NCBI GenBank assembly: GCA_025529335.1
Contig: JAMYHX010000299.1
Coordinates: 1-52,005, forward strand
Source of the DNA: Rhizopus sp. PT2906
Taxonomy: Eukaryota > Mucoromycota > Mucoromycetes > Mucorales > Rhizopodaceae
Direction of reading: 5' to 3'
Length of the DNA: 52,005 bases
Shown: positions 42,529 through 51,921 of the stretch, piece after piece
How the letters are laid out: the number at the start of each line of letters is the position of its first letter
How positions within the stretch are numbered: position 1 is the stretch's first letter
Program-made: the position numbers and the translations under genes
Notes under the pieces: generated by a model
What the model saw: the letters and a program-made list of their open reading frames with translations, nothing else
Databases searched by the model: none
What the model was told of the DNA's origin: nothing

Positions 42529-44260
42529 ATGCCTGGAAATCAAAACCGTACACTTCGATATGTTGGTGGTGCAGCTGCAGCCGGTCTGACCGCCTTATCA
42601 TTGATCTATCACGACCGAGCTATCTTTGATGAAGTCCGAGAAGGTATCAAGACACAACCTGGGTGGCCACTGGTTGGTAATTTGCCACTTCTTTTGAGTT
42701 GGAAAGATCGAATCCATGATTTTCTCTTGATGGGATTCACCGAACTAGACGAACTGACACTGTATGTATTATATGTATAGATTTGAAAAAAAGAAACTTA
42801 TACTTTAAAAAAAAAAAGCACCATGTCAGCACTGGGTATTCCCAGACATATTGCCACACTTGATCCACGCAATGTAGAACATGTTTTAAAAAGTAAAGTC
42901 CAAAAAATATATGTAGAAAGAGATGACCTTACCCGAAACAATAGATAATTTTGAAAATTATATCAAAGGTCCTGAATTTCATGGTGCAATGAACGATTTG
43001 TTTGGAAATGGTATTTTTAATGCAAATGGTGAACACTGGAAGTATCAACGAAAGACAGCAAGTCACATATTCAATGTCAAGAACTTTAGAGATCATTTTA
43101 CAGAGTAATGCTAGATACGTAAAGATAAATTCAAAACTGATAGAAAATAGTGTCTTTATAAAAGAAATTGATTACATGTCAAAACACATTTGGGATAAAG
43201 CAGCTGATTCAGGCACAGTAGTTGATTTTCATGATGTGATGTTTAAATTTACACTGGATTCATTTATTCTGTAAGCAAAAAGCACATAAATCAACCATTA
43301 TTCTTACAGCTCATTAGCATTGGATTTGGCGTACAATTGAACGCACTTGGATCAACAGAAAGGGTCCCCTTTGCAGTCGCATTTGACGAAGCACAAAAGT
43401 CAACTTTCCAACGATTTGTAAATCCCATCTGGCCAATCACGGAACGAATCATGCGAGTGACAATGCCATGGAAAAAGACAATGAAGGACCATCTGGCCGT
43501 CGTCGATTCATTTGCTCGTGATGTGATTGAAAAGCGTCGAGAGCAGATGGCACGTGGCGAGGTCTACAAGGACCTTCTGTCTCGGTTCATGGCGGCCAAG
43601 AATGCAGAGGGAGAAGCTTTGAACACGGACGAACTGAGAGATATTGTGCTGAATTTTGTGATCGCCGGACGTGACACGACCGCACAGGCTCTTTCATGGA
43701 CCTTTTATATGCTTCTAACGCATCCACGAGTGGAGACCAAGTTGATGGAAGAAATTGAACGTGTGTCCGAAACAGATGACGCGTCGACACTGTACGAGAC
43801 GATCAAGGGTATGACCTATGCTCATGCCGTCTTTTACGAAGTCTTACGACTTTATCCTTCTGTGCCTCTGAATCAAAAGTATGCGCTCGATGACGATGTT
43901 TGGCCTGACGGTACACAAATACGTAAAGGTGACTATATTCTCTGGTGCCCTTACGCTCAAGGTCGATGCGAGAAGGTGTGGGGAGTGGATGCCAAGGAGT
44001 TCAAGCCGGAGAGATGGATTGAAGAGGGCGAGCTCAAGCGACAGAATCAAGGTCAATGGCCAGCGTTCCATGCAGGTCCGCGCGTCTGTCTAGGACAGAA
44101 TCTGGCGACGCTCGAAGCACTGGTGGCTATTGTGTTCTTACTCAAGAGGTACAAGTTCACTCTTGTGCCTGATCAGGAAGTCACTTATCAGGTCTCCTTG
44201 ACCTTGCCTATGCTTCAAGGAATGAAGGTGATGGTTCAGAAACGTGATAAATCAAACTAA
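42529..44260 (+). CDS. Cytochrome P450 monooxygenase
   Basis: Five or more exons, ATG at 42529, TAA at 44258-44260. An N-terminal membrane anchor (YVGGAAAAGLTALSLIY) is followed by PGWPLVGNLPLL, the proline-rich hinge. The main exon has the I-helix oxygen-binding motif AGRDTTAQALSW, the K-helix EVLR, the PERW block and the heme-binding FHAGPRVCLGQN with its axial Cys. The helix pattern and PNQ-like N-terminal half (HWKYQRKTASHIFNVKNFRD) place it with CYP86/CYP52-like fatty-acid or xenobiotic hydroxylases; Mucorales have their own large families of this type. The substrate is unknown. A CYP reductase partner is not in the window. Confidence 0.93.
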
Positions 44261-44719
44261 ATTAAGAATAAATGCATTATTTTAATAAACGTTTTTTGGC
44301 CTGTAAGATAAAGAAGAATATATATAAAAATTAAGCTTTGTTATAATTCAAACACAACAGCAGCCTTTTGATTTCCTATAAAAATTAAAGCAACACCTTG
44401 AGTTCAGTACCCTTTTTAACCAGGTGTTAATTTGTGTAAATTATAAAAACATTGACAAGGAATAAAACACGTAAGAAATATACTCATTTGTTAAAATCAT
44501 AATTTATAACTATTTCAGTAGATTTCCTTTTGAAAAAGTATTTTTTAGTCTGTCAGCTTAAAAACAAAAAATACCTTAAAAATTACCAAAGTAATAACCT
44601 ACAAAGACTCATCTGTAACTCATAACATCTAGAAGACAGTTTATCCAATAAGATGAGGTTCAGCTTATTTTCTTAATATGGTAATTAACAAAATCAAGGC
44701 GCCAAAGCTTGGAAAAAGC
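44261..44719. other. Intergenic, AT-rich
   Basis: About 460 nt downstream of the P450 gene; nothing recognised apart from the TATA-like box that follows at 44720. Confidence 0.5.
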
Positions 44720-44727
44720 TATAAAAG
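44720..44727 (+). promoter_or_regulatory. TATA-box-like element
   Basis: TATAAAAG in an otherwise ordinary AT context, 115 nt before an ATG (44842). It fits a transcription start in the tttagttcaata stretch that follows. Confidence 0.35.
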
Positions 44728-44841
44728 AGAGAGGCACACTTTTAGTTCAATATCAAATCTTTTTGAAGCTATTATAAGTCTTTTATGCTATATTTTCTCT
44801 TTTTAGTGTTTCTAAATAATGTATTGATACTCTAGTTTAAC

Positions 44842-45222
44842 ATGAATAACCAAATGAACAATCGTCTTACTGTCAATGATGAGAGTGTTCAGCGCATGAT
44901 TGACAACAATTCAGCTATGTACTATAGTAATCAAATGATCATTGCTCAAAATATGACTCATTGACCTGTGAACACTATTAAGACATGTTCAGCCAAGCAA
45001 GAAGAGTGAAAGGTAATTCGAGAAAATAATAATAAAGAAAATGTTTGAAAATCTAATTATGTTGTTTAAACATATTAAGAGATGATTATCTAGAAATTTG
45101 ATAGAAAAAGAGCAAGCTTCATTAGTTACGGAACTCTTGAGCGATAATACTGAAATGGAACTAACCGTGCTTGTCATCGCTTTAATTCCTGTAGTCAATG
45201 TCTTCTTTTCATCTAGTTGACT
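44842..45222 (+). pseudogene. Small or decayed unrecognised gene
   Basis: A 40-codon frame (44842-44964: MNNQMNNRLTVNDESVQRMI...) ends at TGA. The same frame goes on with PVNTIKTCSAKQEE and a second TGA, and KVIRENNNKENV. After a stop-rich stretch, a frame with NLIEKEQASLVTELLSDNTEMELTVLVIALIPVV runs to 45222. These could be exons or remains of one gene. No family recognised. The remaining part up to 45626 holds no supported feature. Confidence 0.3.
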
Positions 45223-45626
45223 ATCCATAAGGCAATGTCTAACTGTTAAACTAAAGCTACTGTCAATTCACAGCGTGAAGGTGACTGTTGGCAATACTTG
45301 TACCATGTCTTATGAGCCTGTAAATTCAAATATGGCGTGTAACGATTGTCATTTATATAAGGTCATATATCTTTTAGTAAACACCCTCTTGTGAAGATTG
45401 ACACATGTACTAATAAATGATAAATGAATAAAAGATATTTAGTTAGACAATGTCTCTTTGATTGTCTTGAATTTATTCTTATCTCGATATTTGAGATCAC
45501 TAATCAAACAAAAGTTTTCTTGGCTTATTCTTTGCTGTAATAGCTTTATTAAACTGTAAAACTTGATCTCCAACTTGCCTATGTGAAGTTTTTGAGAATA
45601 GGCCAAATTTTCAGTCATCAGCATTC

Positions 45627-46454
45627 ATGCGGTTACCTAGGCCGTACAAAGTACATGCAACGGAGATTGACTACAAAAGTGGCGCGCAAAAAATTCGACG
45701 AAACCTTCAGCGTGCAAAAAACAGCACTGAAAAAGGTCAGCAAACTACTGAAATAGAAGCTTCTCTAAGTCAAATGGATATGCCCCGAGCCAGAGACGTA
45801 AACGAACTCAATGAAATGTGCAATACGTACCTTGAACACAGAAATATTTTGCGTGAGTTCTACTTTTCACTACAACGAGCTAAGCAAAAAAGGAGATATG
45901 AATTGCAAAAACGTAGATATATCGACAGGCTTTGCTCAGCGGAACGTCAGTATGCAGCATCTGATGTCAAAGGCGTGAGACCTATCATGTTTGTCGGTGA
46001 CCGCGGTCTAAGTATAGGCTCACGAATAAAAGGATTCATGCGTTACGGTGGCCACTGGAAACCGAAGAAGCACAGTCTTTATACAACTGTATGCATAACC
46101 AATGAACATAGCACATCACAGACATGTATATACTGCTTCAATAAGTTATCACATCCAGTACGAGCAATTCATCGAAACGGAGCAAGTCAACTAAGAACAA
46201 TTAATGGCGCATTCGTTTGTGACAAGCCAAGTTGTGTCTCTGTCCAAGCAAAAAAAGCAGTGAGAAGACGGGATACTGTGTCCGCAATGGCAATAGACCT
46301 GTTAGGTCTGACAACACTCCTTTTTGGTGCAACCTTCCCACAATTTAATCCGCAAGTCAGTCAATTCAACACTGATAAATTCAAAACGAATACCGCTTCT
46401 TTCTTTAGTACAAACGAAGATTGGCCCGCTGTCGATGACAGTAATACTTTTTGA
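45627..46454 (+). CDS. Fanzor/TnpB-like protein, C-terminal part (275 aa)
   Basis: Single open frame, ATG at 45627, TGA at 46452-46454. A basic helical N-terminal region (IDYKSGAQKIRRNLQRAKNS, LQRAKQKRRYELQKRRYIDR) leads to VGDRGLSIGSRIKGFMRYGG. The end of a RuvC-like fold with zinc ribbon follows: TNEHSTSQTCIYC, FVCDKPSC and RRRDTVSAMAIDLLG, where Asp at 46272-46274 is the likely third RuvC residue. NEHSTSQTC corresponds to the DE-x-x-TSQ-x-C block of Fanzors, with its Glu. The RuvC-I Asp and recognition lobe are missing, so it is N-terminally truncated, or upstream exons were not found. TnpB/Fanzor proteins are RNA-guided DNA nucleases of transposon origin. It differs clearly from the copy at 49.9 kb, so the two are not a recent duplication. 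Confidence 0.7.
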   Translation: MRLPRPYKVHATEIDYKSGAQKIRRNLQRAKNSTEKGQQTTEIEASLSQMDMPRARDVNELNEMCNTYLEHRNILREFYFSLQRAKQKRRYELQKRRYIDRLCSAERQYAASDVKGVRPIMFVGDRGLSIGSRIKGFMRYGGHWKPKKHSLYTTVCITNEHSTSQTCIYCFNKLSHPVRAIHRNGASQLRTINGAFVCDKPSCVSVQAKKAVRRRDTVSAMAIDLLGLTTLLFGATFPQFNPQVSQFNTDKFKTNTASFFSTNEDWPAVDDSNTF

Positions 46455-46647
46455 AAGGTACGTCTCCTTTGATAATTTATTAACTTGTACTGACTGCTTT
46501 TAACAACAACAAATATTTATTACTTTGAATATTTGACATCTTGTGAGTGAAATTATTGCATATCATTGACTGTTTTACTAATTACATCTGTTTGTGTCTC
46601 AATTTTGAGACTGGTAGTTCATTTACCTTATCAGTATAAATCCTTCT

Positions 46648-47129
46648 TTAGGCTGAGGGACGCTTAGGACTAGATTTATTTCGTCTCGCTGTGCTTCCTT
46701 GGGTATTATTTGATTTATTTTCTTCACTATAATAAGGAAATACTACATGCACGAAAAAATTGTCGAAAACGCGGTTACCTCTTCCCACTACCTGTGATGT
46801 AGTCTAACGAAGCTTTTCGGTCTGTAGAGTCAAGCTAAACATGAATTTATAAATTTGCCACATTGGATTTTTTTTTCTTTTCAAGAGGAAAGAGATAAAA
46901 AAGAAATGTGGTTATTGCTGTATTTAAATTTTTTATTATGTTGTCAGTTTGATCAATAAAGAACCAAGATCAATTCAAGTGTAATTATAAAGAATATCCC
47001 ACTAAACAGTCTTGGGTTAGGTAGGGACTTTGATAAAGTTGTAGGAACAACATAGGTAACGCCCTGAGGTAGCACTCGTAACATTAGCCGTTCTGTCGTG
47101 AATTTTTTCGTGAATGTAGTCTTCCCCAT
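46648..47129 (-). CDS. Candidate small gene, unrecognised
   Basis: Three minus-strand frames line up with plausible splice sites. ATG at 47127-47129 opens MGKTTFTKKFTTERLMLRVLPQG and VTYVVPTTLSKSLPNPRLF. A middle exon reads LDSTDRKASLDYITGSGK. A last exon, EENKSNNTQGSTARRNKSSPKRPSA, ends at a TAA at 46648-46650. The second intron (AG|GTAACC...ATAG|T) keeps phase; the first boundary is not certain. The predicted product is about 90 residues with a basic Ser-rich tail. No family recognised. It is divergent from the AP-2 sigma gene. Confidence 0.4.
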
Positions 47130-47526
47130 AAAATAAGAACATATCAGCAATAGCTCACCTTTGGTAAAATTCTAATAGTGTTACTTTTATAAATAATCTT
47201 TACAAGTTCTATGATGATAGAGATGTCTAGCAAGACATCTGATGCAAACCTATCCTTTTCTTAAAGTATTTAATATACTTTCATTATCATCTTTAAGGAT
47301 GGCATAAAGAGGCGTGGTTACCATTTTATACATTTTATTTGTTGTCTTTCTCCTTTTGTGTTTAAAGCCTTTGATCGACGAAAAGCTGACCATGTATTCT
47401 TTTCTATCCGCTTAGAAGTATGTCGGACTTTGTATGTCCTTTTTGAAGGGGAAAATGAGCATTAAATTCTTCTTTTTTCGTTTCAGCAGTAAAGCTTTGT
47501 CCTCATTTCACAAATAAAATACCCAT
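47130..47526. other. Intergenic, possible shared promoter with AP-2 sigma
   Basis: About 400 nt between the candidate small gene and the AP-2 sigma start; AT-rich, with no further element recognised. Confidence 0.4.
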
Positions 47527-48107
47527 ATGGTAATCGTTATTCATTTCTTCTTTTTAAGGCTTTACTTACAAGTGTACTTTAGCTACGTTTTATTCTAGTA
47601 CAAAATCGACAAGGAAAGACGAGATTAGCCAAATGGTATGTTCCTTATGAAGATGAAGAGAAAATGAAGCTGAAAGGAGAAGTTCACAGATTGGTTGCAC
47701 CCAGAGATCAAAAGCATCAGAGTAACTTTGTTGAGGTAAGGATAAGATAACATCTATTCAAGCTTATATTCATTTCTTTTTCAGTATCGTAATTATAAAA
47801 TTGTTTACAGGAGATATGCTGGACTCTTCTTTTGCATATGTGTTGATGCGAATGATAATGAATTAGCGTATTTGGAAGCAATTCATTTCTTTGTCGAAGT
47901 GTTGGATGCGTTCTTTGGTAATGTCTGTGAATTGGATTTAGTGTTTAATTTTTACAAGGTAAAACACAGTCATCCAATCATGTCCATCATATTAACAATC
48001 CTTAGGTCTATGCTATATTGGATGAAGTATTCCTGGCAGGAGAAATAGAGGAGACGAGTAAGAACATAGTATTGACAAGACTAGATCATCTGGATAAATT
48101 AGAGTAA
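47527..48107 (+). CDS. APS2: AP-2 complex sigma subunit
   Basis: Four exons, TAA at 48105-48107. The protein begins M-L-R-F-I-L-V-Q-N-R and continues QGKTRLAKWYVPYEDEEKMKLKGEVHRLV, RDQKHQSNFVE, YRNYKIVYRRYAGLFFCICVD, NDNELAYLEAIHFFVEVLDAFF and NVCELDLVFNFYK, then VYAILDEVFLAGEIEETSK. This is nearly residue for residue AP2S1, the small sigma chain of the clathrin adaptor that binds dileucine sorting signals at the plasma membrane. About 143 residues, the usual length. Exon 1 contributes only the ATG (47527-47529); intron 47530-47582 follows. There are two more introns, after FVE and after FYK. Confidence 0.95.
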
Positions 48108-48472
48108 TATATAACACTATATCACTCTAATATATATCACTTCACTCTATATATATAACACTTAACACTAAATTGTACTGGAATTAGAAAAAAATATGCA
48201 AGTAACACAAGCATTTTACCACACAAAAGCCGGAATAGCACAAACATTTTATCGAACAATAAAGAAAAGGGCTGTTTTTTTTTACCTTCTGTACGGACCG
48301 AACACGCGACACATGCATAAGCACACACGTTTTATTGCCACTGTTGTACCTTGATCCCGGTTTACTCTCTTTTTTTTTTTTCTTATATTCATAATAATAT
48401 TGCAAAAATAAGCACTTTCTTAAAAGCATTGCACTAGGACCTGCTCACTAACGCTTGATCTTACATTAGTAG
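48108..48472. other. Intergenic, TA-rich
   Basis: About 365 nt with repeated tatatataacact-type text directly after AP-2 sigma and a T-run near 48371. No gene supported. Confidence 0.5.
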
Positions 48473-49650
48473 ATGAACAATAATACCGTTACTTCAATTA
48501 CTATCAACTGTTCATCCTGCCGTGCACCTTTACCAGTTGACTCAACTTACCGTACCTGTCAAACATACAGAGAGCAAGTTGCAGCCACACGACGCAGGCG
48601 TCGAGCTGAACAAGAAGAGTAGAAAGGCAGCCCAGTAAGGCGTAGGGGAAGACCTAGAGTAGGGCCCTCTCAGACCACTCCTGCTGCTTATATCTCGCAG
48701 TTTTCTCGCCTTCGTCCTTTGGACCTTGGACAAATGGACAACGAATGCCCCCACTGTCATGCCTTGCACTGGATTGATGAGGCAAGATACATCTTCGATG
48801 AGAAATCCAATCTGGGAGTCATGCTGCAAGCAGGGAACAGTCTAGCTGCAGCTCTTGCCTGATCCACCTGAATACTTGAAGGACTTGCTTGCAAGTACAG
48901 ACACTCAAGGTCGTCACTTCAAGAACAATCTTCGCCAATATAACGCTACCTTTGCGTTTACCTCTTTGACATGTGACATTGTCTCAGCTGAGGAGCGTAA
49001 TGCCAACAATAGCAGAGGTGGGCTAAACACCTTTCAGATCCACGGCGCTCTATGTCACCGTCAAGGGCCTCTACTCTCAGTTGAGGGCAACACACCTTCA
49101 TACGCTCAATTGTACGTCTATGATCCTTCGTATGCTGCTCAGAATTTATCAGAAAGGAATGAAAATATGGACCACGAGATTATAAGAAACCTTTCAGCCA
49201 TCCTTGCCCAGTGCAATCCCTTCACACGCAATTACCGTCATATGTATGAGATATTGAGCAACCATAAGAGTTCTAGCATCAACAGCGAGGATAGAGCTAA
49301 CAACAATGGCTCTGCCGAAAGCAGATCATCGTATATAAGTCCATCGATGAGAATGCGTTTGATTGAAGGAGACGGATAGACGCGCTCATAACTTGCCTAC
49401 CATGGAAGAAGTTGCCACAGTTATCCCTATTGAGTATAGCGACAGAAGCTTCCGTGACATCGTTCTTACCTTGGGAAGCAGCAGTAGAAATGATAGTCTC
49501 CGTCAAGGACATGATTTTGAGCAGCACTTTCAACATATCAGCTAGACACATGCTGCATATGTGTGTACGAGTTACGTACTGCTATTTCCTCATGGAACAT
49601 AGGGATGACATTGGAGTTTGGGCCTCTTCTTTTCCTTCTTTACCGTAACT
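48473..49650 (+). pseudogene. Helitron protein, broken N-terminal region
   Basis: Starting at an ATG at 48473 (ITINCSSCRAPLPVDSTYRTC), the sequence passes a stop (TAG near 48620) and reaches CPHCHALHWIDEA, the zinc-binding block of fungal Helitrons. After a frameshift near 48820 come PDPPEYLKDLLASTDTQGRHF, NTFQIHGALCHRQGPLL, YAQLYVYDPSYAAQNLSERN and NPFTRNYRHMYEIL. These match the Helitron_like_N region upstream of the Rep endonuclease. A second frameshift near 49370 leads to MEEVATVIPIEYSDRSFRDIVL. The copy ends before the Rep HUH motif and the helicase, so it is truncated and inactive. It lies 276 nt upstream of the Fanzor gene, same strand. Confidence 0.85.
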
Positions 49651-49925
49651 TTTTCAATCAATGTTCCTGGTGTTTAGATGATGATCCATGATCATCGTGT
49701 GTCATTTTAATATCCTTATATAATCACTTTTATGAAGATAAATACTTTGGATATCACAGTAAGATGTGCAATGTGTCAAAAGCGGAGTGCTTTTTTAATC
49801 GAGAGCCATTTTATTATTAAAGAAATTATGATTAATTAATAAAGACAATGTTGTCGATCGTTAATTTAACATGACAAGGCTATCCGCAGCCACTTTTCCT
49901 TTTTCCTTTTTTTCTTTACTTCAAT

Positions 49926-51643
49926 ATGAAGCGAAAGAAAGACGACAGCCCTCCGCCCCCAAAGGCAAAGCGTAACAAAGGGAAAGGTATGTAAGCTACA
50001 AGGTTGATATGACATTTATTGAGGGCCCATTAGCCGTCGATCACGGGTTCCCTTCTTTGTTTGCACAAACGCAAACAAGCCTATTCGAAAATACAGCTTT
50101 TGAAGCAAGTGATGATGATTTTCAAGAAACTCTATTACTTAGAAAAGGTAAAGATAACATTTATTAGTTCTATCTGTTTTATAACACATTGACCGCTATC
50201 AATTCCAACAAGACTTTGGAAATAACAAGCAAACCGAAGAACATTGATAAAAAGGATACTGATGCTGTTCAAACCTTTATCAAAACAGTACAAGCAAGAA
50301 TTCAAGACAAGTCCTTCATGCCTCTCAAATACACTGACCCTCGAGGATCAAGATACTTTTCTTTACTTCCCTTGTACAAGAGTGATTCCAAGAGTATACA
50401 GATCGATGCTCAATCTTTTTGGAAGCTTGCCAAACAATATGACAACAAGATCAAACCAGGTCAAAAGAATGATAATGACTTAACTTTATGGTACTTTAAT
50501 GTCTTTGATTTTTCAAAAATAGGCTACAAGGCACTTGAAAGTTTAACCTCACGTTCAAAGAAGTTTACGTACGTATGCTTACATGACTTTTATTTTTGGT
50601 CTAAACAAATGTTGTCATTGTAGAAATGTGATCACTACTGATGGTTATGCTGTATCCTTTATGTTAAAGAAAACTTTCTCCATCCAAGACGAACCTAGAA
50701 GAGAACCAAGGACACCCAAAGATTTTGCTGATATCATTGACGATGCTGAAATTTGGGCTGTTGATCCTGGTATATCAATTATCTTTACTACAGTTTATTC
50801 TACAGAACATGAACGTATTAGAACTACAAGCTTGGAAGAGTATTATCATTTATGTGGTTACAATCTTGTTACAAGAAGACGAAAAGAACACCAAGAATGC
50901 CATTTAGACGAATTTAAGTATATTAGTGAAGTACCTACTTTAAAAACTGCAAACTTGTCTTCATTTTTACTAGCTGCCTCTACACGTCTACAAAACTATC
51001 AAAGAATCCATAACTACTACTGTCAAGATAAATGGTATGTCGCTTTCTTGCATGGTGTATATTTTAATAACGCTGCGTATGGCATAGGTCTCAAAAGTTA
51101 AAGTTCAAAACGTATATCAACAAGCAAAAAGGAACTCAAGAAATTGTTAAAATACTCTTTGACAACAGCAAAAAGTATAACAAATCAAGCACAGTTGGCG
51201 CTAAAAATCAAAACCCAAACAAAAGCAAACATGTACCTCTACCTCCTGCTGACCTCCCTTTCTCCTCTCAACGGAAGCGAATCATTGCGCTCGGAAACGG
51301 TTCTTTTTGTTCAAGTATGAAAGGAAAACGAGCTGCACCTACTAGATGCATTACTGAAGAAATCAAACGAAAATGCAAACAATCCAACGGGGGGACCGAG
51401 TTTGCCTCGGTTGACGAGTACTTAACGAGTCAGATATGTAACAAGTGCAAATCCAAACAATTAAATAACATCTCAATTACTGGATTAAAGCGAAGAGTAC
51501 ACTCTGTCATCAAGTGTGAATCTTGTGGTACGGTTCGGAATCGCGATGTGAACAGTGCATTAAAAATATATGGTATCTTTGTTTACAAATCAAAACACGA
51601 CAATGAAAGCCCTCTCCCCTTCAAAAGACCTTCAAAAGATTAA
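49926..51643 (+). CDS. Fanzor: eukaryotic TnpB-like RNA-guided nuclease candidate
   Basis: Intron-containing gene, ATG at 49926, TAA at 51641-51643. Exon 1 (to 49986) codes for MKRKKDDSPPPPKAKRNKGK, a likely nuclear localisation signal. The large exons give FSLLPLYKSDSKSIQID, FDFSKIGYKALESLTSRSKK, then WAVDPGIS (RuvC-I Asp at 50763-50765), IIALGNGSF and ASVDEYLTSQICNKC. The Glu of DEY, at 51416-51418, stands where Fanzors carry their shifted RuvC-II Glu. A four-Cys zinc ribbon (CNKC...CESC) and NRDVNSALKIYG follow (RuvC-III Asp at 51545-51547). Introns 50569-50623 and 51035-51087 join in phase. The exon 2/exon 3 joint is unresolved: exon 2 (50034-50147) ends in phase 1, and only an acceptor at 50288 keeps the frame. 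Catalytic residues look complete. Confidence 0.85.
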
Positions 51644-51660
51644 CGGTGCTCCCTGGATTC

Positions 51661-51688
51661 AATGCGCTGTCCATAACGGCAGTGCATT
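51661..51688 (+). ncRNA. Strong hairpin after the Fanzor stop: candidate omega-RNA part or element end
   Basis: AATGCGCTGTC pairs with GGCAGTGCATT over 11 positions (two G-U type), closing a 6-nt loop CATAAC. It begins 18 nt after the TAA. TnpB and Fanzor guide RNAs are made from the 3' end of the gene and the adjoining element end, so the position fits. A Helitron-type 3' hairpin or a transcription-end structure are alternatives. The call is inference from position and pairing. Confidence 0.4.
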
Positions 51689-51886
51689 CCTTAACGCCTC
51701 GATAAGTATAAAATAAATAAGAAGTTATTGTTTATTCATTAGTCTTCTAGTTAGAGTAAGAATATAAAAAAGAAATCTACATTTTACTAAAATGGAAATG
51801 ATCTTTTAATTTTCTGTGGATTCAATCTTTTCGTCTTTTGATTGGTTGAGCTCAAAATCTTTTTTTATTGTTGCATCTCTTTGATT

Positions 51887-51892
<6 letters not shown>

Positions 51893-51921
<29 letters not shown>

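Noticed and set aside
49926..51643. Bacterial TnpB contamination
   Set aside because: The frame is cut by at least two clear GT-AG introns of local size, begins with an NLS-like exon and lies among fungal genes.
51661..51688. Hairpin as a certain Helitron 3' end
   Set aside because: No CTRR end directly after it; the nearest CTAG is about 60 nt away, so the claim is kept only as an alternative.
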